A stretch of DNA of 8,171 nucleotides from Asaia bogorensis (GTDB lineage Bacteria; Pseudomonadota; Alphaproteobacteria; Acetobacterales; Acetobacteraceae): the NCBI GenBank assembly GCA_945886995.1, contig CAMCZJ010000139.1, positions 1-8,171 of the forward strand, written 5' to 3'. The stretch's first letter is position 1; each line of letters begins with the position of its first letter. Positions 6,507-8,171 of this stretch are shown one piece after another. The translations under genes and the position numbers were made by a program. The notes under the pieces were generated by a model. That model did no database searches. It had not been told where the DNA came from and was given only the letters and a program-made list of their open reading frames with translations.

Positions 6507-7097
6507 ATGCCGCTTTCCGACCCCGCCGAGCGTAACCTTCTCCATCTGCGTGACATCCAATTGCGCGGCTATCAGCGCAAGGACGGGCTTTTCGATATCG
6601 AAGCCCATCTGGTGGATACCAAAAGCTACGGCTTCAACAATGAAGGCCGCGGCTGGATCGAACCAGGTGAGGCTTTGCATGGCATGTGGATCCGCATGAC
6701 CATCACTGAGGATTTTGAGGTGTTGTCCTGCGAAGCCGCATCCGATTTCACGCCCTATGATGTCTGCCCGGCTGCCGCGCCCAATTTCGCGCGCCTCGCG
6801 GGGCTCAAAATCGGGCCTGGCTTTGTGCGCGCGGTGAATGAACGGGTCGGCGGCATTCATGGCTGCACGCATCTGCGTGAGGTGATTGGCCAGATGGGCA
6901 CCGTTGCCTTCCAAACCCTCTACCCCGTGCGCCGCCAGCGGGAATTGGAACAGGCCGAAGCCCGCCGCGCGGCAGGTGAGGTAGTGGATGAACGCAAAGT
7001 CAGGCCAGCACTGATTGGCACCTGCATTGCCTATGCGCCGGATAGCCCGGTCGTGAAGCAGCGCTGGCCTTGGTATGAACCGGAAAAGGCGGATTAG
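6507..7097 (+). CDS. DUF2889 family protein of unknown function
   Basis: The 196-residue product matches the DUF2889 pattern as I recall it. It has RGYQRKDGLFDIEAHLVDTK near the N terminus (20-39), HGMWIRMTI (58-66), FTPYDVCP (81-88), VGGIHGCTHLREV (114-126), VAFQTLYP (133-140) and a C-terminal TCIAYAPDSPVVKQRWP (172-188). Recurrent cysteines and histidines (H58, C87, H118, C120, H122, C173) look like candidate metal ligands or active-site residues. No signal peptide or membrane segment is present, so it should be cytosolic. An in-frame TGA at 6501-6503 makes ATG 6507 the earliest start. Its Shine-Dalgarno is weak (only GGAT at 6495-6498). The family has no biochemical function known to me. 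Its position between the uronate genes and the CMD-like gene suggests a catabolic role, which is inference. Confidence 0.8.
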   Translation: MPLSDPAERNLLHLRDIQLRGYQRKDGLFDIEAHLVDTKSYGFNNEGRGWIEPGEALHGMWIRMTITEDFEVLSCEAASDFTPYDVCPAAAPNFARLAGLKIGPGFVRAVNERVGGIHGCTHLREVIGQMGTVAFQTLYPVRRQRELEQAEARRAAGEVVDERKVRPALIGTCIAYAPDSPVVKQRWPWYEPEKAD

Positions 7098-7176
7098 CTT
7101 GCGCGCAACCTGCCCCGGTTGACCGCATGGCGCCATCACGCCAGCCTGCCCCATCCAATCCATGAAGGAGCATAAG
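7098..7176 (+). other. 79-bp gap upstream of the CMD-like gene
   Basis: The gap holds the perfect 10-bp palindrome ATGGCGCCAT at 7127-7136 and a TTGACC at 7119-7124 with no acceptable -10 at the right distance. It ends with the Shine-Dalgarno of the next gene. No terminator hairpin with a T-run is present after the DUF2889 stop, so readthrough from upstream is likely. Confidence 0.3.
7165..7170 (+). promoter_or_regulatory. Ribosome binding site that fixes the CMD-like start
   Basis: AAGGAG at 7165-7170 is 6 nt before the ATG at 7177. An in-frame ATG at 7162 lies directly against this motif and would turn the Shine-Dalgarno into codons for KE. The shorter start at 7177 is therefore strongly preferred. 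Confidence 0.8.
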
Positions 7177-7575
7177 ATGTCCGACGATCAGGCGCTGTTC
7201 GACAAGGGTTTGCCCATCCGCCGTGCGGTATTGGGCCCGGAATATGTGGATTCGTCCATGGCGAAGGCCGATGAATTCATGATGTCCTTCCAGCGCGCCA
7301 CCACCGCCTGGGCATGGGGCTGGGCCTGGGGCGACCCCACGCTGGACCGCAAGACCCGTTCGCTGCTGAATCTGGCGATGCTGACCGCACTCGGCAAAAT
7401 CCCGGAAGTTAAGCTGCATGTGAAGGGCGCGCTGAATAACGGCATCACCGTTGATGAAATCAAAGCGACCCTTCTGCACGCCACCGCGTATTGCGGCATT
7501 CCGGCTGGGCTTGATGCCTTCAAGGCCGCGCATGAGGTGTTGATCGCCGAAGGCGCGATTCCGGGGAAGAAGTGA
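7177..7575 (+). CDS. Carboxymuconolactone decarboxylase-like protein
   Basis: The preferred start gives 132 residues, a single all-helical AhpD/CMD-superfamily domain. The core LDRKTRSLLNLAMLTALGK (56-74) leads into PEVKLHVKGALNNGITVDEI (76-95, with E77 and H81) and ATAYCGIPAGLDAFKAAHEV (102-121). This is the order and spacing seen in PcaC-type gamma-carboxymuconolactone decarboxylases. The CxxC pair of AhpD peroxidases is missing (only C106), which argues against alkylhydroperoxidase activity. A tryptophan-rich AWAWGWAWG (44-52) precedes the core. No aromatic-ring catabolism genes surround it, so the protocatechuate-pathway reaction is not supported by context, and the true substrate is unknown. 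Its stop overlaps the next start by one base (TGATG), implying a joint function with that dehydrogenase. Confidence 0.85.
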   Translation: MSDDQALFDKGLPIRRAVLGPEYVDSSMAKADEFMMSFQRATTAWAWGWAWGDPTLDRKTRSLLNLAMLTALGKIPEVKLHVKGALNNGITVDEIKATLLHATAYCGIPAGLDAFKAAHEVLIAEGAIPGKK

Positions 7576-8171
7576 TGTCGGCTGTATTGAAGCGCATCGC
7601 CTTTGCCGGCATCGGTAATATGGGTTGGCCCATGGCGGCCAATTTGGTGAAGGCGGGCTTTGAGGTGACGGTGTGTGATGTGGTGCCAGGCCGCGCCGCA
7701 TCCTTCGCCACGGAAACCGGGGCAAAAGCCGCCACAACGCCCGCAGAAGCTGCCGCCGGCGCCGATTGCGTGGTGATCATTGTGCCCACCAGCAAGCAGG
7801 TTGGGGAGGCGGTGGAAGCCATGCTGCCATCGCTGAAGCCTGGCATGCTTGTGATTGACATGACCTCTGGCCAGCCAGGCCGCACGCGCGAAATCGCGGT
7901 GATGCTGGAAGGCCATGGCGTGCCGATGATTGATTGCCCTGTTTCTGGTGGCGTGCCGCGCGCCAAATCTGGCCAGCTTGCCATTATGGTGGGTGGGCCA
8001 GCAGCGGAGATTGATCGCGCTGAACCCGTGCTGAAGGCGATGGGCACTTCCATCTATCGCTGCGGTGATATTGGCGCCGGTCAGGCGATGAAGGCGCTGA
8101 ATAATCTGGTTTCCGCCGGTGGTTATCTGATTGGCATTGAAGCCTTGCTGATCGGTCAGCGCTTTGGGCTT
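7575..8171 (+). CDS. Beta-hydroxyacid dehydrogenase, N-terminal 199 residues (GarR/MmsB-like)
   Basis: The frame opens at ATG 7575, overlapping the upstream stop by one base, and runs unbroken off the right edge after 199 codons. The family is normally about 290-300 residues, so roughly two thirds are seen. The NAD(P)-binding motif FAGIGNMGWPMAANL is at 10-24. The substrate signature DCPVSGGVPRAKSGQLAIM covers 120-138, and GAGQAMKALNN (167-177) gives the catalytic lysine K173 and N177. These identify the family of 3-hydroxyisobutyrate dehydrogenase, tartronate-semialdehyde reductase (GarR/GlxR) and L-threonate dehydrogenase. In a uronate locus, GarR-type reduction of tartronate semialdehyde to glycerate would fit, but member-level assignment is not safe from half a protein. 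GGGGAAG at 7562-7568 region provides a plausible Shine-Dalgarno. Confidence 0.88.
   Translation, partial: MSAVLKRIAFAGIGNMGWPMAANLVKAGFEVTVCDVVPGRAASFATETGAKAATTPAEAAAGADCVVIIVPTSKQVGEAVEAMLPSLKPGMLVIDMTSGQPGRTREIAVMLEGHGVPMIDCPVSGGVPRAKSGQLAIMVGGPAAEIDRAEPVLKAMGTSIYRCGDIGAGQAMKALNNLVSAGGYLIGIEALLIGQRFGL

Noticed and set aside
7127..7136. ATGGCGCCAT palindrome before the CMD-like gene, considered as an operator
   Set aside because: A single 10-bp GC-rich palindrome without a neighbouring promoter or second copy is weak evidence. It is described within the gap entry only.
6288..7163. 291-codon open frame on the minus strand opposite the mutarotase and DUF2889 genes
   Set aside because: It spans two confident plus-strand genes with recognisable family motifs and the gap between them. 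Its own translation shows no family motif. Long antisense frames are common in GC-rich coding DNA.
7000..7916. Minus-strand open frames of about 240 codons opposite the CMD-like and dehydrogenase genes
   Set aside because: The plus strand carries clear CMD and beta-hydroxyacid dehydrogenase motifs. The antisense translations are low-complexity and unrecognisable.

Overview
The window reads as chromosomal DNA from a GC-rich alphaproteobacterium. The codon choice and the sugar-acid gene content fit Rhodospirillales/Acetobacteraceae, but there is no rRNA or marker gene, so this placement is an inference. Coding density is very high, and no rRNA, tRNA, CRISPR array, insertion sequence or phage gene is visible. 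It looks like a sugar-acid (probably hexuronate) uptake and oxidation locus.

Layout. On the minus strand, bases 28-1755 encode an IlvD/Edd-family Fe-S sugar-acid dehydratase closest to L-arabinonate dehydratases. The first codons of a translationally coupled next gene run off the left edge. A 161-bp divergent intergenic region (1756-1916) holds two tandem 20-bp direct repeats, a candidate promoter and a hairpin. From it a plus-strand operon leaves: TRAP solute-binding protein (1917-2918), small TRAP membrane subunit (2915-3475), large TRAP membrane subunit (3481-4779), uronate dehydrogenase (4784-5623) and a galactose-mutarotase-like protein (5620-6441). These five genes overlap or are separated by at most 5 bp. 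After a 65-bp gap comes a DUF2889 protein of unknown function (6507-7097). After a further 79-bp gap come a carboxymuconolactone-decarboxylase-like protein (7177-7575) and a one-base-overlapping beta-hydroxyacid dehydrogenase (7575 to beyond the right edge).

How the genes may work together. The TRAP system would import a sugar acid, the mutarotase-like protein would equilibrate its anomers, and Udh would oxidise the C1 hemiacetal to an aldarolactone with NAD+. Downstream steps need lactone opening, dehydration and cleavage or reduction. The divergent dehydratase and the beta-hydroxyacid dehydrogenase (possibly a tartronate-semialdehyde reductase) could supply two of these. The usual partners (galactarate/glucarate dehydratase, galactarolactone cycloisomerase, KdgD or GarL) are not in the window. 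The DUF2889 and CMD-like genes have no assigned role in known uronate pathways and are the most open part of the locus. No transcriptional regulator is encoded here.
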